From the NCBI RefSeq assembly GCF_009901585.1, contig NZ_WXYO01000003.1:310001-374000 (forward strand): a DNA stretch of 64,000 nt, in the 5' to 3' direction. Shown piece by piece: positions 1-12,425 of this stretch. Both the position numbers and the translations under genes were made by a program. How positions within the stretch are numbered: the stretch's first letter is position 1; each line of letters begins with the position of its first letter. The notes beneath the pieces were generated by a model, which searched no databases, was not told the DNA's origin, and was given only the letters and a program-made list of their open reading frames with translations. This DNA comes from Poritiphilus flavus. Lineage in GTDB: Bacteria; Bacteroidota; Bacteroidia; Flavobacteriales; Flavobacteriaceae.

Positions 1-587
1 GCTTCCAGGGCCTGTTCCACGGCAAGTCTGTAGTTTCCCTTTTCCTTGTAAATTTCGGCCTTACCCTGATATTCCGCGCCTATCTTATTGAAACCTTCAA
101 GATCCGAGTTTTCAATATCCGGATGCTGGTAAATACCGATATTTTCCTCGTAGTAATTCAGCGCCTGGTCGTAGTTTCCAAGTTTTTTTTCCAGGCTTGC
201 CAGGGCGTGATTGATAAACAATTTACCTCTAAGACTACCCATCTCCTCAAACTTTCGTTTGGAAAGCTGATAATAATATCGGGCGGAATCCATCTGGCCT
301 ACATTCTCGTGATAGGTACCCATGTGAAGTATGCTGGCGCTAATGCCCTTTTTGAAATCCAGGCGGGTGGCCAGTTCGTTTTCCAGGCGTGCGTATTTCA
401 GGGCCTGGTCTGAGTCGGTGAACATGAGCTTTTCGAAAAGCGTGCCGTAGGCCGCAACGCGTTTCTTGCTGTCAGGCATCTCAGCGGCTGCCCTGGCCAG
501 GCTGTCTACCTGCTCCGTCCACTGCGAGAAAAGTGAACTTCCCGGGCAAAGGAAAAATAGGGCCAGTAAGAGTCTTATGTTTTGCAC
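1..587 (-). CDS. TPR-repeat exported protein, N-terminal part (runs off the window)
   Basis: Only the first 195 or so codons are present; the gene continues beyond base 1. Reading the minus strand from a GTG at 587 gives a hydrophobic leader (IRLLLALFFLCPG) that looks like a signal peptide, followed by helical pairs of tetratricopeptide type, for example DQALKYARLENELA, DSARYYYQLSKRKFEEMG and NYDQALNYYEENIGIY. No ATG is available; in-frame TTG codons lie just upstream, so the start is uncertain. In Flavobacteriaceae such leader-plus-TPR modules often precede a membrane-bound histidine kinase or a DNA-binding domain, but the C-terminal output domain is outside the window, so the role cannot be stated. 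Confidence 0.7.
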   Translation of the reverse strand, partial: MQNIRLLLALFFLCPGSSLFSQWTEQVDSLARAAAEMPDSKKRVAAYGTLFEKLMFTDSDQALKYARLENELATRLDFKKGISASILHMGTYHENVGQMDSARYYYQLSKRKFEEMGSLRGKLFINHALASLEKKLGNYDQALNYYEENIGIYQHPDIENSDLEGFNKIGAEYQGKAEIYKEKGNYRLAVEQALE

Positions 588-787
588 CTTCAAATCAAAT
601 CAAGCCTGGACCTAAAAAACAATTTGAGGACCACGCTTGATACAAGGGAACACGGAAATCTTGGTCAGCGAGGTAAAAAGTTACTTAGGCCCTTTAAAAA
701 TAAGACTTTTAATTCAAAATCAGAATAAGGATCCAAGCCCAAAAACCAACCCCTGCTGCGCAGGTACTCACTTGATCCTTTTTTTTG

Positions 788-2815
788 CTAGTCTATACGA
801 TAGGTCTTATTATCAGGCCCAACGCCCTTAATAGTCAGTGACTTCCACTCTCTGGGCAGAATAGGATCCTTCTGAACTATCCCATCATCGGTAATATCCA
901 GCCCTCCAAATCCAAAAAGCACTACCTGCAACATCCCACCCGCACCGGTTGCAAAATAAGGGTACTCACCGGTAGCCGTCTCCGATAAAGCTCCAAAAGG
1001 AGGTCTTTTGTTAGGTTCGTAGGAACGCTTGAAAAGACGATAGGCCTCCTTGGCATCTCCTAATCGGGCGTAGAGCACCGCGAATACTGACTGGCCCATG
1101 GCCGGGCCTTCGGGTGATAGTTTTGGCTCATAGTATTTCAGGTCTTTTCTGATGGTTTCCTCATCATCAATAACATGCAGGGGATAGGATAAGAGGTTAA
1201 CATCTGCCTGCTTGATGATATCGCCGTCATAGGTACTGTGTTCCATGGTTGTTCCGTCCGGGAATTTGTAGAGTTTGATTTTGGATGCCACATCAGCCCA
1301 GGAAGGGTCCGCGGTTTCTCCAACGGTTTCAGCCGCTTTTACGGCAAACTGCAGCGCGGTAATGGCAGATCCATTGGTAAAGGCATTATCGTCCACATTA
1401 GGGGCAAACTCGTTGGCGCCCACTACGTTTTTAATGCTGTAACTGCCGTCGTCATTTTTTACGGCACGGCTCACCCAGTAATCCGCGACGGCTTTGATAA
1501 GCGGATATCCTCGTTCCCTGAGCCAATCCATATTTTTCGTAACCCTGTAGTAATTCCAAAAGGCAATGGCCACATCCGCGGTAATATGGTGTTCAAAAGT
1601 GCCGGTAAGCGCCCAGGCAGGAGTGGATTCTTCGCCGGTATCGTCACTTTCCCAGGGAAACATAGCTCCCTTATAACCAAAATTGATGGCTTTCTCCCTG
1701 GCTTTGCCCAATCGGTCAGAGCGGTAGTTGACCAGGGATCTGGAGATATCCTGATTTAAAAGGAGCAGGGGAGGAAACATCCAAAGCTCTGTATCCCAAA
1801 AGATATGTCCGTTGTAATTCTGGCTGGAAAGACCCATAGGGGCGATGCTCAGATCGGAATCCCCACGTGAAAAAGCGTAAAGGTGGTATAGGGCCAGGCG
1901 AATATCCAATTGGTCTTCAAGATTACCTTCAATTTCAATATCGCCCTGCCATAGATCTTCCCAAAGCTCTTTGTGTTGTTTGAGCAACGCATCACGAGGA
2001 GTGAGCAGATTGAAGATCACAAAGCGTTCCGACTCCGATTGCGGGTCTTCAAAATCCTGGGTTGAACACTCGGCCCCTGTCCAGGCAAATTCATATACCT
2101 CACCCTTCTTTAACTCTTTTTCGAAGGAGAGGTAATTCTCGTAATCCGAAACTTTTTCATGTATCAATTCCGGTCGCTGATGTTCCCTTGTTGAATTTAT
2201 GGCATGCCAGATAAAGGTCGCTGAGGTTCCGACGATATGTCTTCCAAAACGACTTTTAGCTACCGTCTGAAGTATAGGCATAGTGGTTTCAAGATCCCTT
2301 AATACCCTGAATGTGCTCACCGGTTCCTGATACTCTTCAGGAGTACTTATCTTCCCGGTCATTTTGAGTGAAATGGATTTTGTAGGAATCACCTTAACAT
2401 CTATATAACCAGTGTATTGAATGTTTCTAAGTGCATAAACAGTATAAGTAATTTCTGCTTTGTCCTTAAACTTGAATGAAGTGGTAAAACCTGCGGTTTT
2501 CATGTTCAGGGTTTGCTGAAAATCGCTGATATTTTCTTCGGTTATTAGTTCACCATCTATGGTCATATCCAGATTGGCAAAATTCATTCCCAGTAAAATT
2601 TTGCTTACACCGAGCGGTGCCTCCTTATCGTAAACATTGTTTAGGATTACGGAACGCGTTGCAAATGGTTTGTCTTCAGGAAGTATCCCGATCCGTCCAT
2701 TGGCGGTTACTATGCCAGTGTACTTTTCTACTTTTCCGGAGGAGAGTGTCCATCCTTCCTGGGCAAAAACGGAAACGGTCAATATTGTAAAAAGCGCGGT
2801 GGTTATTTTTTTCAT
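788..2815 (-). CDS. Exported GH65 alpha-glucosidase (kojibiose hydrolase-like)
   Basis: 675 residues with a signal peptide (about residues 1-19, ending VFAQ), so it acts in the periplasm or outside. An N-terminal beta-sandwich (about 25-270) is followed by an alpha/alpha-barrel. Family landmarks are [10 protein letters not shown] at 339-348 and GANEF at 466-470, where E469 matches the general acid of GH65. E612 in ALSETATG is a candidate general base, which would point to a hydrolase rather than a phosphorylase. Characterised relatives include eukaryotic glucosylgalactosyl-hydroxylysine glucosidase and a Flavobacterium johnsoniae kojibiose hydrolase. The substrate here is inferred only as an alpha-glucoside. 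It is divergent from guaA and has no sugar transporter beside it. Confidence 0.85.
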   Translation of the reverse strand: MKKITTALFTILTVSVFAQEGWTLSSGKVEKYTGIVTANGRIGILPEDKPFATRSVILNNVYDKEAPLGVSKILLGMNFANLDMTIDGELITEENISDFQQTLNMKTAGFTTSFKFKDKAEITYTVYALRNIQYTGYIDVKVIPTKSISLKMTGKISTPEEYQEPVSTFRVLRDLETTMPILQTVAKSRFGRHIVGTSATFIWHAINSTREHQRPELIHEKVSDYENYLSFEKELKKGEVYEFAWTGAECSTQDFEDPQSESERFVIFNLLTPRDALLKQHKELWEDLWQGDIEIEGNLEDQLDIRLALYHLYAFSRGDSDLSIAPMGLSSQNYNGHIFWDTELWMFPPLLLLNQDISRSLVNYRSDRLGKAREKAINFGYKGAMFPWESDDTGEESTPAWALTGTFEHHITADVAIAFWNYYRVTKNMDWLRERGYPLIKAVADYWVSRAVKNDDGSYSIKNVVGANEFAPNVDDNAFTNGSAITALQFAVKAAETVGETADPSWADVASKIKLYKFPDGTTMEHSTYDGDIIKQADVNLLSYPLHVIDDEETIRKDLKYYEPKLSPEGPAMGQSVFAVLYARLGDAKEAYRLFKRSYEPNKRPPFGALSETATGEYPYFATGAGGMLQVVLFGFGGLDITDDGIVQKDPILPREWKSLTIKGVGPDNKTYRID

Positions 2816-2882
2816 TGGATAACTTTTTTGATGGTATGTATAAATATAAATAAAAGAAGCTTTCTGAAATTTTCCATTTTAC

Positions 2883-2890
2883 TATTTTTG
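2883..2890 (+). promoter_or_regulatory. -7 box of guaA
   Basis: TATTTTTG fits the Bacteroidota -7 consensus TAnnTTTG and ends only three bases before the guaA ATG at 2894. I see no -33 TTG at 17-23 bp. If used, the transcript would be leaderless or nearly so. Confidence 0.4.
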
Positions 2891-2893
2891 CCC

Positions 2894-4426
2894 ATGCAAA
2901 ACAACGTCCTTATTCTTGACTTTGGTTCCCAGTACACACAACTCATAGCAAGACGGGTTAGGGAGCTGAATATTTTCTGCGAAATCAAACCTTATAATCA
3001 TTTACCTGAAGACCTGGATGAATACCAGGCCGTTATCCTTTCGGGTTCTCCTTATTCCGTACGAGCGGACGATGCTCCACATCCGGACCTATCGGGGATA
3101 AAGGGTAAAAAACCGCTGCTGGCTATCTGCTACGGGGCACAGTATCTCGCCCATTTTCACGGTGGGAATGTAGCACCTTCCAACACAAGGGAGTACGGCC
3201 GGGCCCGGCTGGGATCCATTAAAAACGATGAACCTTTCTTTTACGAGGTCTCTACAGGCTCACAGGTATGGATGAGTCATAGCGATACCATTAAAGAATT
3301 ACCGGAAGGAGCTGTACTTATGGCAAGTACTGAAGATGTGACGAACGCTGCTTTCAGGATTGAAGGAGAGCAAACTTTTGGGATACAATTTCACCCGGAA
3401 GTCTATCATACCTCTCAGGGAAAACAGATCCTGGAAAACTTTCTCGTACATATTTCCGGATTACAGCAGACCTGGACACCAGATGCCTTTGTTGAAACTA
3501 CCGTTAGTGAATTGAAGGAAAAGATAGGAGACGACAAGGTGATCCTCGGGCTTTCCGGCGGGGTGGATTCTACGGTTGCCGCGGTACTGCTGCACAAGGC
3601 TATTGGGGACCATTTGCATTGCATTTTTGTCAATAACGGCCTTTTGCGGAAGAATGAATTTGAGGATGTGCTGGATCAATATAAGCATATGGGCCTGAAT
3701 GTCAAGGGTGTAGATGCTTCGGCACGCTTTTTGGAAGCCCTGGAGGGAGAAAGTGATCCGGAGAAGAAACGGAAGATCATCGGCAGGGTCTTTATTGAAG
3801 TTTTTGACGATGAAGCCCACCAGGTTGAGGATGCGAAATGGCTGGCACAGGGAACCATCTACCCGGATGTCATTGAATCCGTTTCAGCTACCGGAGGGCC
3901 CTCGGCAACGATTAAGAGTCACCACAATGTAGGTGGCCTGCCGGATTTTATGAAATTAAAGGTTGTGGAACCGCTAAAGATGTTGTTTAAGGATGAGGTA
4001 AGGCGTGTAGGTGCAAGTATGCATATTGCGGATGAACGACTGGGTAGACATCCCTTTCCGGGACCAGGTCTGGCTATCCGGATCCTGGGGGATATTACCG
4101 CGGAAAAGGTAGCCATACTCCAGGAAGTGGACCATATTTTTATCAATGGACTAAGGGAATGGGGACTTTATCACAAGGTCTGGCAGGCCGGAGCCATGCT
4201 TTTACCCGTAAATAGTGTAGGGGTCATGGGAGATGAACGCACTTATGAAAAGTGTGTAGCGCTGAGAGCCGTGGAAAGTACCGATGGGATGACGGCAGAT
4301 TGGGTCAATTTGCCTTATGAATTTTTACAAAAAACATCCAATGATATCATAAATAAGGTTCCTGGCGTTAATAGAGTAGTATATGACATTAGTTCAAAAC
4401 CTCCCGCCACTATAGAATGGGAATAA
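2894..4426 (+). CDS. guaA: GMP synthase (glutamine-hydrolysing)
   Basis: Converts XMP to GMP with ATP and glutamine, the last step of guanine nucleotide synthesis, in the cytoplasm. 510 residues, as usual. The N-terminal class I glutamine amidotransferase has its catalytic triad at C79 (AICYGAQ), H167 and E169 (FHPEV). The ATP-pyrophosphatase P-loop SGGVDS is at 221-226 and the C-terminal dimerisation domain ends KPPATIEWE. The open frame extends 22 codons upstream, but the conserved start [16 protein letters not shown] and the -7 box at 2883 place the ATG at 2894. A LysM protein follows after 16 bp, probably in the same transcript. Confidence 0.97.
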   Translation: MQNNVLILDFGSQYTQLIARRVRELNIFCEIKPYNHLPEDLDEYQAVILSGSPYSVRADDAPHPDLSGIKGKKPLLAICYGAQYLAHFHGGNVAPSNTREYGRARLGSIKNDEPFFYEVSTGSQVWMSHSDTIKELPEGAVLMASTEDVTNAAFRIEGEQTFGIQFHPEVYHTSQGKQILENFLVHISGLQQTWTPDAFVETTVSELKEKIGDDKVILGLSGGVDSTVAAVLLHKAIGDHLHCIFVNNGLLRKNEFEDVLDQYKHMGLNVKGVDASARFLEALEGESDPEKKRKIIGRVFIEVFDDEAHQVEDAKWLAQGTIYPDVIESVSATGGPSATIKSHHNVGGLPDFMKLKVVEPLKMLFKDEVRRVGASMHIADERLGRHPFPGPGLAIRILGDITAEKVAILQEVDHIFINGLREWGLYHKVWQAGAMLLPVNSVGVMGDERTYEKCVALRAVESTDGMTADWVNLPYEFLQKTSNDIINKVPGVNRVVYDISSKPPATIEWE

Positions 4427-4442
4427 GGTAAACCGAAAACAC

Positions 4443-6602
4443 ATGCGATTTTTTATAGTCTTATCGGCTTTTTTGATGTTCACTTTGCAGTTAGCTGCGC
4501 AGGAAACTGTGACCCATGCGGTACAGGAAGGCGAAACCATTTACAGTATTGCCAGGAAGTACCGGGTAACACCTTTTAATATTTTAAAGGCCAATAAGGG
4601 CCTTAAGCAGGAAGATATCCTAAAGCCGAATACCGTACTTATCATCCCGCTGGATGCCGCTGCTTCAGATATCAAGACGAGCGATACCCGGGAAGAAGCG
4701 GAAAAAGAAGCGGAGGAGTTGGTTCAAAGACAGCCCCTCGGTTTTAAGAACCACCGGGTCCGACGAAAGGAAACCCTTTTTGGGATCGCGAAACGATACG
4801 ATATCACTGAAGAGGATATTAAGCGTTACAATACGGATCTTTACGCTTCCCCCCTAAAAAAGGGTATGCGGTTGAAGATACCTGAATTCCCTGTGGTAGA
4901 AGTTGCCGAGGATTCCATTAACCTGGAAGACTTTGAAACCTATACTGTCCTCCCAAAGGAAACCAGATGGAGTATCGCCCATAAATATGGCATTACGGTA
5001 GATAGCCTGATCAACCTGAATCCGGATCTGCCGAGGACCACCAATCACCTTGCGGTAGGTCAGGAACTCATGCTCCCTAAAATCGCCGGCACTTCCGTTG
5101 ATTCACTTACTGTACAGTTGTATGAATCCTATACAGTACCTCCCAAAAAGACTTTGTATAGCCTTGGCAGGGAATACGGTATACCCTCTTCGGATATCGT
5201 AAAACTGAATCCGGAAATTGTAGAACAGGGAGGTTTAAAGGAAGGCATGGTGATCCGACTTCCCAAAAAAACGTTGAAAACCGAAGAAGTTAATACGGAT
5301 AACTACATTTTCTACGAGGTAAAACCAAAACAAACCATCTTTTCACTGACGCGGGACCTTTCCGTTAGATACGATGAACTACTGGAGCTCAATCCAGACC
5401 TCTCACGCGGCTTACAAGCCGGAATGGTACTGAAGCTACCCAGTGAAAGGGCGGTAGACCTTGAGGTAAAGAATGCCCTTATTCTGGATAAGATCAACCT
5501 TCTGGATAGCATTAACACAGATAATCATTTAAAGCTGATCTATTTATTGCCGTTTCGTCTGGATAAGGTCGATTTTAAAGACAGGGAAAACGCAAAAAAG
5601 ACGATTTCCGGCAGAAATGACATCAAATACAGCCTTGGCCTTTATACCGGAGCCATGATAGCCTTGGATTCCATTGCAGATCTTGGGATCTCTGTAGACA
5701 TTAAGACTTTTGATACCCAATTGAGCCTGGACAAAACACGGGAAATCCTTATTCGCGAAAACATAAACAACTACAACGCGGTTGTTGGGCCTTTGCAACC
5801 AAACGCCCTAAAGGAAGTTGCTGTACAGGCCGCCAATTATGACGTACCCGTGATCGCCCCTCTTGCGGCGCAGAGCGAGATCAGTCTTGCCAATGTATTC
5901 TTTTCCATCCCTGCGGACAGTCTACTGAGGCAGAAGATGCTAAACTATATTAGCACTAAGGTAACTGAGCAAAACATCATAGTGATTGCCGATGAAAAAA
6001 GGCAGAATGTTGCAGCTCAGATAAAGGAAAAGTTCCCTCTGGCCAAACTGGTGGAAGTCAAAGAAGAAGAAGAGAATATCTCTATTGACCTGGAACAATT
6101 TCAACTACAGCTTTCTGAAGATCAGGAAAACTGGGTCTTTGTAGAAACGGATAATTTTAAACTGGTTTCAAGTGTGAGTTCTATTCTGAATTCTACGATT
6201 ACTGAGGATATTAGTGTTCGTATGTTTACCACCAGTAAGAACAAGGCCTTTGATAATGACGTGATCTCCAGTTCACACTTATCCAACCTCAAATTCACCT
6301 ATCCTTCGGTTTATCGGGAAGTCGGCAGCGATGCCTTTGTCCGCAGGTACCGCAGGAAGTTTGGAAGCACTCCAGACCGTTACGCCGTAAGGGGCTTTGA
6401 TCTGACCTTTGATCTGCTGCTGAAGCTGGCTTATAGAATGAACCTTTTCCAGGCCTCTGAGACTATAGGGGTAACAGAGTATACAGGCAATAAGTTCAAT
6501 TACGCCAAGGATCTTAGCTCGGGTTATTTCAATACAGCATCCTACATTATGATGTATGAGGACATGTTCATCAAAGAAGTAAAACCACAGCAATCCAAAT
6601 GA
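4443..6602 (+). CDS. Five-LysM protein with C-terminal periplasmic-binding-like domain
   Basis: 719 residues with a signal peptide (1-20, ending LAAQ). Five LysM peptidoglycan-binding repeats can be read at about 24-68, 102-147, 166-212, 228-274 and 289-333, each with the pattern V..GET..IA..Y....D...N and a final L.IP. From about 360 to 700 the sequence resembles a type 1 periplasmic-binding fold: SLGLYTGAMIALDSI, then NAVVGPLQPNALKEVA and VPVIAPLAAQSE. The protein is probably tethered to the cell wall in the periplasm. LpoA-like regulators of peptidoglycan synthases share the binding-protein fold, so a role in envelope growth is possible but unproven. Its stop codon overlaps the next start (ATGA), implying translational coupling. 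Confidence 0.82.
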   Translation: MRFFIVLSAFLMFTLQLAAQETVTHAVQEGETIYSIARKYRVTPFNILKANKGLKQEDILKPNTVLIIPLDAAASDIKTSDTREEAEKEAEELVQRQPLGFKNHRVRRKETLFGIAKRYDITEEDIKRYNTDLYASPLKKGMRLKIPEFPVVEVAEDSINLEDFETYTVLPKETRWSIAHKYGITVDSLINLNPDLPRTTNHLAVGQELMLPKIAGTSVDSLTVQLYESYTVPPKKTLYSLGREYGIPSSDIVKLNPEIVEQGGLKEGMVIRLPKKTLKTEEVNTDNYIFYEVKPKQTIFSLTRDLSVRYDELLELNPDLSRGLQAGMVLKLPSERAVDLEVKNALILDKINLLDSINTDNHLKLIYLLPFRLDKVDFKDRENAKKTISGRNDIKYSLGLYTGAMIALDSIADLGISVDIKTFDTQLSLDKTREILIRENINNYNAVVGPLQPNALKEVAVQAANYDVPVIAPLAAQSEISLANVFFSIPADSLLRQKMLNYISTKVTEQNIIVIADEKRQNVAAQIKEKFPLAKLVEVKEEEENISIDLEQFQLQLSEDQENWVFVETDNFKLVSSVSSILNSTITEDISVRMFTTSKNKAFDNDVISSSHLSNLKFTYPSVYREVGSDAFVRRYRRKFGSTPDRYAVRGFDLTFDLLLKLAYRMNLFQASETIGVTEYTGNKFNYAKDLSSGYFNTASYIMMYEDMFIKEVKPQQSK

Positions 6603-7003
6603 CTTCTAAAGTAGAATATACCGGTGAGCTTAGAACAAAGTGTACACATGTTCGTTCGGGAAACGAATTCATAACTGATGCTCCGCTTGATAACAATGGG
6701 CTGGGGCAGGCCTTTTCACCTACGGATACCGTAGCCACAGCGCTGGCGAGTTGTATGCTAACCGTAATGGGCATTAAGGCCCGGGGGCTGGATGTAGATC
6801 TTACAGGCTCCCATGCTGAGATCACAAAACACATGGCATCCGATCCCAGAAGGATCTCAGGCATAGAGATACTGCTTCGATTGCCCTCCGGCATATCGGA
6901 CAAAAGCAAGACCATACTGGAGCATACGGCCAATACCTGCCCGGTTATCCAGAGCATTCATCCGGATATCGAAAAAGAAATTGAATTCCAGTGGGTGCTG
7001 TAA
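6599..7003 (+). CDS. OsmC/Ohr family peroxidase-like protein
   Basis: 134-residue cytoplasmic protein of the OsmC family, thiol-dependent reductases of organic hydroperoxides. The two conserved cysteines are visible: C52 in ALASCMLTV and C114 in ANTCPVIQ, with the family helix between them. Length is normal. The ATG overlaps the stop of the LysM gene by four bases and the end overlaps the next gene, so it sits in the guaA transcription unit. It could be a YhfA-like OsmC paralogue rather than a true Ohr. Confidence 0.9.
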   Translation: MTSKVEYTGELRTKCTHVRSGNEFITDAPLDNNGLGQAFSPTDTVATALASCMLTVMGIKARGLDVDLTGSHAEITKHMASDPRRISGIEILLRLPSGISDKSKTILEHTANTCPVIQSIHPDIEKEIEFQWVL

Positions 7004-7527
7004 CTAAAATATCCCTGACGCTTTTTCTTTGCCTTGGATCTTTCCTATATGGACAAGAATATGAGACCATTCTGTGGTCGCCTGACCATCGCTTGAGTTG
7101 GAATGATTTTAAAGGAGAAGTTCCTGACTCCCCAAGGGCCGCGGCAACAACTGCAAGTGGTATAAGTTACGAGTTTTCGTCTGTTTCCAACAAGGGAAAA
7201 TACGAATTAGATTATACCGTAAGTACCTTTTTCTACCCCAACAAGTCCTGGTATCAACCCAAGATTTGCGATGAGGTTATCTTAAGCCACGAACAATTGC
7301 ATTTTGACATTTCGGAGTTGTTCGCGCGAAAGATGCGCAGACTAATGAACGAGACCAGCTTTACGGAAAACGTCAAGAGCGAGGTGAAGGAGATCTATTA
7401 CAGAATCAACCGGGAACTTGCGGCATTTCAGCAGATGTACGACAGGGAGACCAACTTTTCCCGGAATCGCGAAAAGCAGGCCGAATGGAATAAGAAGATC
7501 GCAAAGGCTTTGCAACCGGAATATTAA
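6991..7527 (+). CDS. Exported DUF922-type putative zinc protease
   Basis: 178 residues starting at a GTG inside the end of the OsmC gene (13-bp overlap); no ATG is available. The leader ISLTLFLCLGSFLYGQ looks like a signal peptide. The HExxH motif SHEQLHFDI (H100, E101, H104) and the opening pattern WSPDHRLSWNDFKG match DUF922, predicted secreted zinc-dependent proteases. The C-terminal third is a charged helix. The activity is inferred from the motif only. Confidence 0.75.
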   Translation: MGAVTKISLTLFLCLGSFLYGQEYETILWSPDHRLSWNDFKGEVPDSPRAAATTASGISYEFSSVSNKGKYELDYTVSTFFYPNKSWYQPKICDEVILSHEQLHFDISELFARKMRRLMNETSFTENVKSEVKEIYYRINRELAAFQQMYDRETNFSRNREKQAEWNKKIAKALQPEY

Positions 7528-7558
7528 AACCACCACTTTAGCAAGCCGCTAACTAATT

Positions 7559-8425
7559 TCAAACATCACAAATAGTTACCCCTTGCTTTAAGGCTGCTAT
7601 TTTATCCTCCCAACTGGGGATGAATTCCTGGGCCACATGTCCTTGATAACCTGTTTCCAGTATGGCCTTCATAATAGCCGGATAGTATAGCTCCTGGGTT
7701 TCGTCAATCTCATGCCTTCCGGGATTTCCTCCGGTGTGGTAGTGCCCTATGTATTCATGGTAGTCCCTGATGGTACGGATCACATCGCCCTCCATGATCT
7801 GCATGTGATAGATATCGTATAACAGCTTAAAACTGTCGGATTTTAATTGTTTGCAAAGTTCAACACCCCAATCCACATGGTCGCACATATAGTCTTTATG
7901 GTCTACTTTGGAGTTTAGCAGTTCCATCTGAATAACAATGCCGTGCTTTTCTGCCAGTGGCAGGATCTGTTCCAAACCTTTAACACAATTCTCAAGGCCC
8001 TTATCATCGTCCATTCCGTTGCGGTTACCGCTAAAACAGATCAGGTTGGTATAGCCTCCTTCTGCAATCAGCGGGATCTTTTCTTTGTAATCCGCGACCA
8101 GTTCGTCGTGAAGCGCCGGATTGTTCCAGCCCTCTACAATTCCTTTGCCAGCTCCCCAGCACATAGACGCGTGTATCCCGTGTTTCTTTAAAAGGGGAAA
8201 ATCTTCCGGACCTACCAGATCAATGGCTTTGACGCCCAGCTCATTGAGATTTTGAAGAAAAGTATCCAGGGGAATGCTGTTATAGCACCAGTAGCAAGCA
8301 CTGTGATTGATATTTCCTTTGAGTTTTACATCAGAATTTGCATTTGTTGGAGTCTGGGCCGTTCCAGTAGCGATTACTCCCAGAGAAGCTGCCGCTGAGG
8401 TGCCTAAAAATGTTCTACGTTTCAT
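7559..8425 (-). CDS. Exported sugar-phosphate isomerase/hydroxypyruvate isomerase-like TIM barrel
   Basis: 288 residues. The N-terminus MKRRTFLGTSAAASLG is a twin-arginine signal, so the protein is probably exported folded. The rest is an xylose-isomerase-like TIM barrel. The C-terminal half has the metal-binding pattern of the hydroxypyruvate isomerase (Hyi) family: IQMELLNSK, LLYDIYHMQIMEGD, GHYHTGGNPGRHEID and AQEFIPSWE. Tat-exported versions are common in Bacteroidota, where substrates are mostly unknown. It converges on the DUF922 gene (31-bp gap) and diverges from the DUF3820 gene. Confidence 0.82.
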   Translation of the reverse strand: MKRRTFLGTSAAASLGVIATGTAQTPTNANSDVKLKGNINHSACYWCYNSIPLDTFLQNLNELGVKAIDLVGPEDFPLLKKHGIHASMCWGAGKGIVEGWNNPALHDELVADYKEKIPLIAEGGYTNLICFSGNRNGMDDDKGLENCVKGLEQILPLAEKHGIVIQMELLNSKVDHKDYMCDHVDWGVELCKQLKSDSFKLLYDIYHMQIMEGDVIRTIRDYHEYIGHYHTGGNPGRHEIDETQELYYPAIMKAILETGYQGHVAQEFIPSWEDKIAALKQGVTICDV

Positions 8426-8478
8426 GAGATATGTTTTACCGCCTTTTAAAGATAATTTATTTAGATTTAAGTGTGGAA

Positions 8479-10426
<1,948 letters not shown>

Positions 10427-10456
10427 CAGACCTGAAAGAAAATAAGGAGGACTGGA

Positions 10457-10513
10457 TTGGACGCGGCCGTTCTCATAATAGAACTACATGGAAGAAAAGA
10501 AACTGGACATTAA
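10457..10513 (+). other. Possible leader peptide ORF overlapping the yidC start
   Basis: A TTG at 10457 opens an 18-codon frame (LDAAVLIIELHGRKETGH) that stops at 10513, overlapping the yidC ATG (10488) in another frame. It is preceded at the right distance by AAGGAGG (10444-10450), a perfect Shine-Dalgarno sequence, which is rare in this phylum and is far too distant (38 bases) to serve yidC itself. Whether it is translated is unknown; the match could be chance. Confidence 0.25.
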
Positions 10514-12344
10514 CTCTATAATTGGTTTCATCCTGATTTTTGGAATACTCATATTCTGGATGTACCAAAACCAGCCCACACCAGAAGAGTTAGAAGCCCA
10601 AAAAGCGGAACAGGAAAAAATAGAAGCACAGGCTGCTGAGGAAGAGTCTAAGCCTGCCCAGCCTATCCTTGATCAAACTACAATAAACACTGAAGACTCA
10701 ACTGCCGTAGCTGATTACAAAAAATCAGTGGGAGACTTCGGATTTACGAGGGCAGCTGATGGAACCACGCTTTTGGAAAATGAGGTGCTACTGCTGGAAG
10801 TCAGTAATAAGGGAGGACAGATAGTCCTCGCCAAAATGAAGAATTTTGTTACCAATGATTCTGTTCCGGTTTATCTGGTACAGGACGGTAATGCAGCCTT
10901 CGGTCTAAACTTCTCCACAACCGATAACCGGGTACTGGACACCAAAAACCTTTACTTTGAACCCAGTCTGACCAATAGTGGTGAGAATCAGGTGCTTTCC
11001 ATGAAGGCTAAGGTATCCGAGAACCAGTTTTTGGAATACCGCTATGAAATGAAACCCGATGACTATATGTTGGATTTCACGGTTCGTAGCCGGGGCCTTT
11101 CAGCGGTCATTAACAGTAGTCAGACACCTAAATTGCAATGGCAGCTTAGGGGAATAAGACATAATAAAAGTGTGGTTTACGAAAACCGTTATACGCGTTT
11201 GACCTATAATTACGAAGACGGCAAGGTGAGCAAGCTCTCTGAGGGAAGTGATGACGAGGAGACTGAAGAGGATGTAAAATGGTTGTCTTACCGACAGCAT
11301 TTCTTTAGCTCCATTTTGGCAACCGACACACCTTTTGAAACCGCCGAACTCAGCTCCAAGAACCTTGTTGAGGAGGAAAGCAAAGAAACCCGGTTTACCA
11401 AAGAGTATCTTACTATTGCACCCCTGGAATTACAGGCCGGTGAGTTGAATTATAATATGCACTGGTATTATGGGCCAACGGATATAAAAGTGCTTTCCCA
11501 ATATAAAGACCTTGGTCTGGCAGACTCCATTCCCTATGGGTGGGGGATCTTTGGCTGGATAAACCGCTATATATTTACACCATTTTACGGCTTCCTGAGT
11601 TCTATGCTTCCTTATGGCCTGGCCATTGTGGTAATGACGATCTTGGTGCGTCTGGCCATGTCTCCGGTAACTTATAAGTCTTACCTGTCCCAGGCTAAGA
11701 TGAAGGTACTTAAACCAGAGATCTCCGAGATCACGGAAAAGTACAAGGACAACTCAATGAAAAGGCAGCAGGAAACCATGAAGCTCTACAATAAAGCCGG
11801 CGTTAGCCCTATGAGCGGATGTATCCCGGCCTTATTGCAATTACCGATATTCTACGCCCTTTTTATGTTTTTCCCGACCTCTTTCGAGTTGAGGCAAAAG
11901 TCATTCTTGTGGGCCGAAGACCTGTCGTCTTACGATACTATAGCACAATTGCCATTTACTATTCCTTTTTACGGGGATCACGTGAGTCTATTTCCTATAC
12001 TGGCGTCTGTTGCTATCTTCTTTTATATGATGATGACCACTGGGCAGAATATGCAAACCCAGCCTGGGATGCCTAATATGAAATTCATCATGTATCTTTC
12101 TCCACTGATCATGTTGATCTTTTTCAACAATTACGCCAGTGGTCTGAGTTTGTATTACTTTGTTTCCAACCTGATTACCATCGGTATAATGCTGGTCATA
12201 AAACGATTTATTCTGGACGAAGACAAGATACACGCCCAGATACAAGAGAATAAAAAGAAACCCAAGAAAGAGAACCGCTTCCAGAAACGTATGCGCGAGA
12301 TGATGGAACAGGCCGAAGAGCAGAAGAAAACCGGACGCAGATAA
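10488..12344 (+). CDS. yidC: Membrane protein insertase YidC
   Basis: Inserts and folds inner-membrane proteins, alone or with Sec. 618 residues: an N-terminal anchor (about 10-25, IIGFILIFGILIFWMY), a charged linker, a large periplasmic beta-sandwich domain (about 80-350) and the conserved five-helix core (about 360-590) with the motif GCIPALLQLPIFYALF. The C-terminus is strongly basic (KKKPKKENRFQKRMRE), as usual for ribosome-contacting YidC tails. The order pyrG-yidC is common in Flavobacteriia. A promoter lies at 10393-10426, and a possible leader ORF overlaps the start. Confidence 0.96.
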   Translation: MEEKKLDINSIIGFILIFGILIFWMYQNQPTPEELEAQKAEQEKIEAQAAEEESKPAQPILDQTTINTEDSTAVADYKKSVGDFGFTRAADGTTLLENEVLLLEVSNKGGQIVLAKMKNFVTNDSVPVYLVQDGNAAFGLNFSTTDNRVLDTKNLYFEPSLTNSGENQVLSMKAKVSENQFLEYRYEMKPDDYMLDFTVRSRGLSAVINSSQTPKLQWQLRGIRHNKSVVYENRYTRLTYNYEDGKVSKLSEGSDDEETEEDVKWLSYRQHFFSSILATDTPFETAELSSKNLVEEESKETRFTKEYLTIAPLELQAGELNYNMHWYYGPTDIKVLSQYKDLGLADSIPYGWGIFGWINRYIFTPFYGFLSSMLPYGLAIVVMTILVRLAMSPVTYKSYLSQAKMKVLKPEISEITEKYKDNSMKRQQETMKLYNKAGVSPMSGCIPALLQLPIFYALFMFFPTSFELRQKSFLWAEDLSSYDTIAQLPFTIPFYGDHVSLFPILASVAIFFYMMMTTGQNMQTQPGMPNMKFIMYLSPLIMLIFFNNYASGLSLYYFVSNLITIGIMLVIKRFILDEDKIHAQIQENKKKPKKENRFQKRMREMMEQAEEQKKTGRR

Positions 12345-12425
12345 ATTTCACTTTCAAATTCCGGGATTCCATTAAACCTTTTTCAACTTCAGGGGTCTTA
12401 AGTAGGTAAATCTAAAAAACCTATT

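Noticed and set aside
637-831. 64-residue frame between the TPR and GH65 genes
   Set aside because: No protein features, and it runs into the convergent end of GH65; the gap holds nothing else recognisable.
1238-1759. 173-residue open frame on the plus strand
   Set aside because: Antisense shadow inside the GH65 gene.
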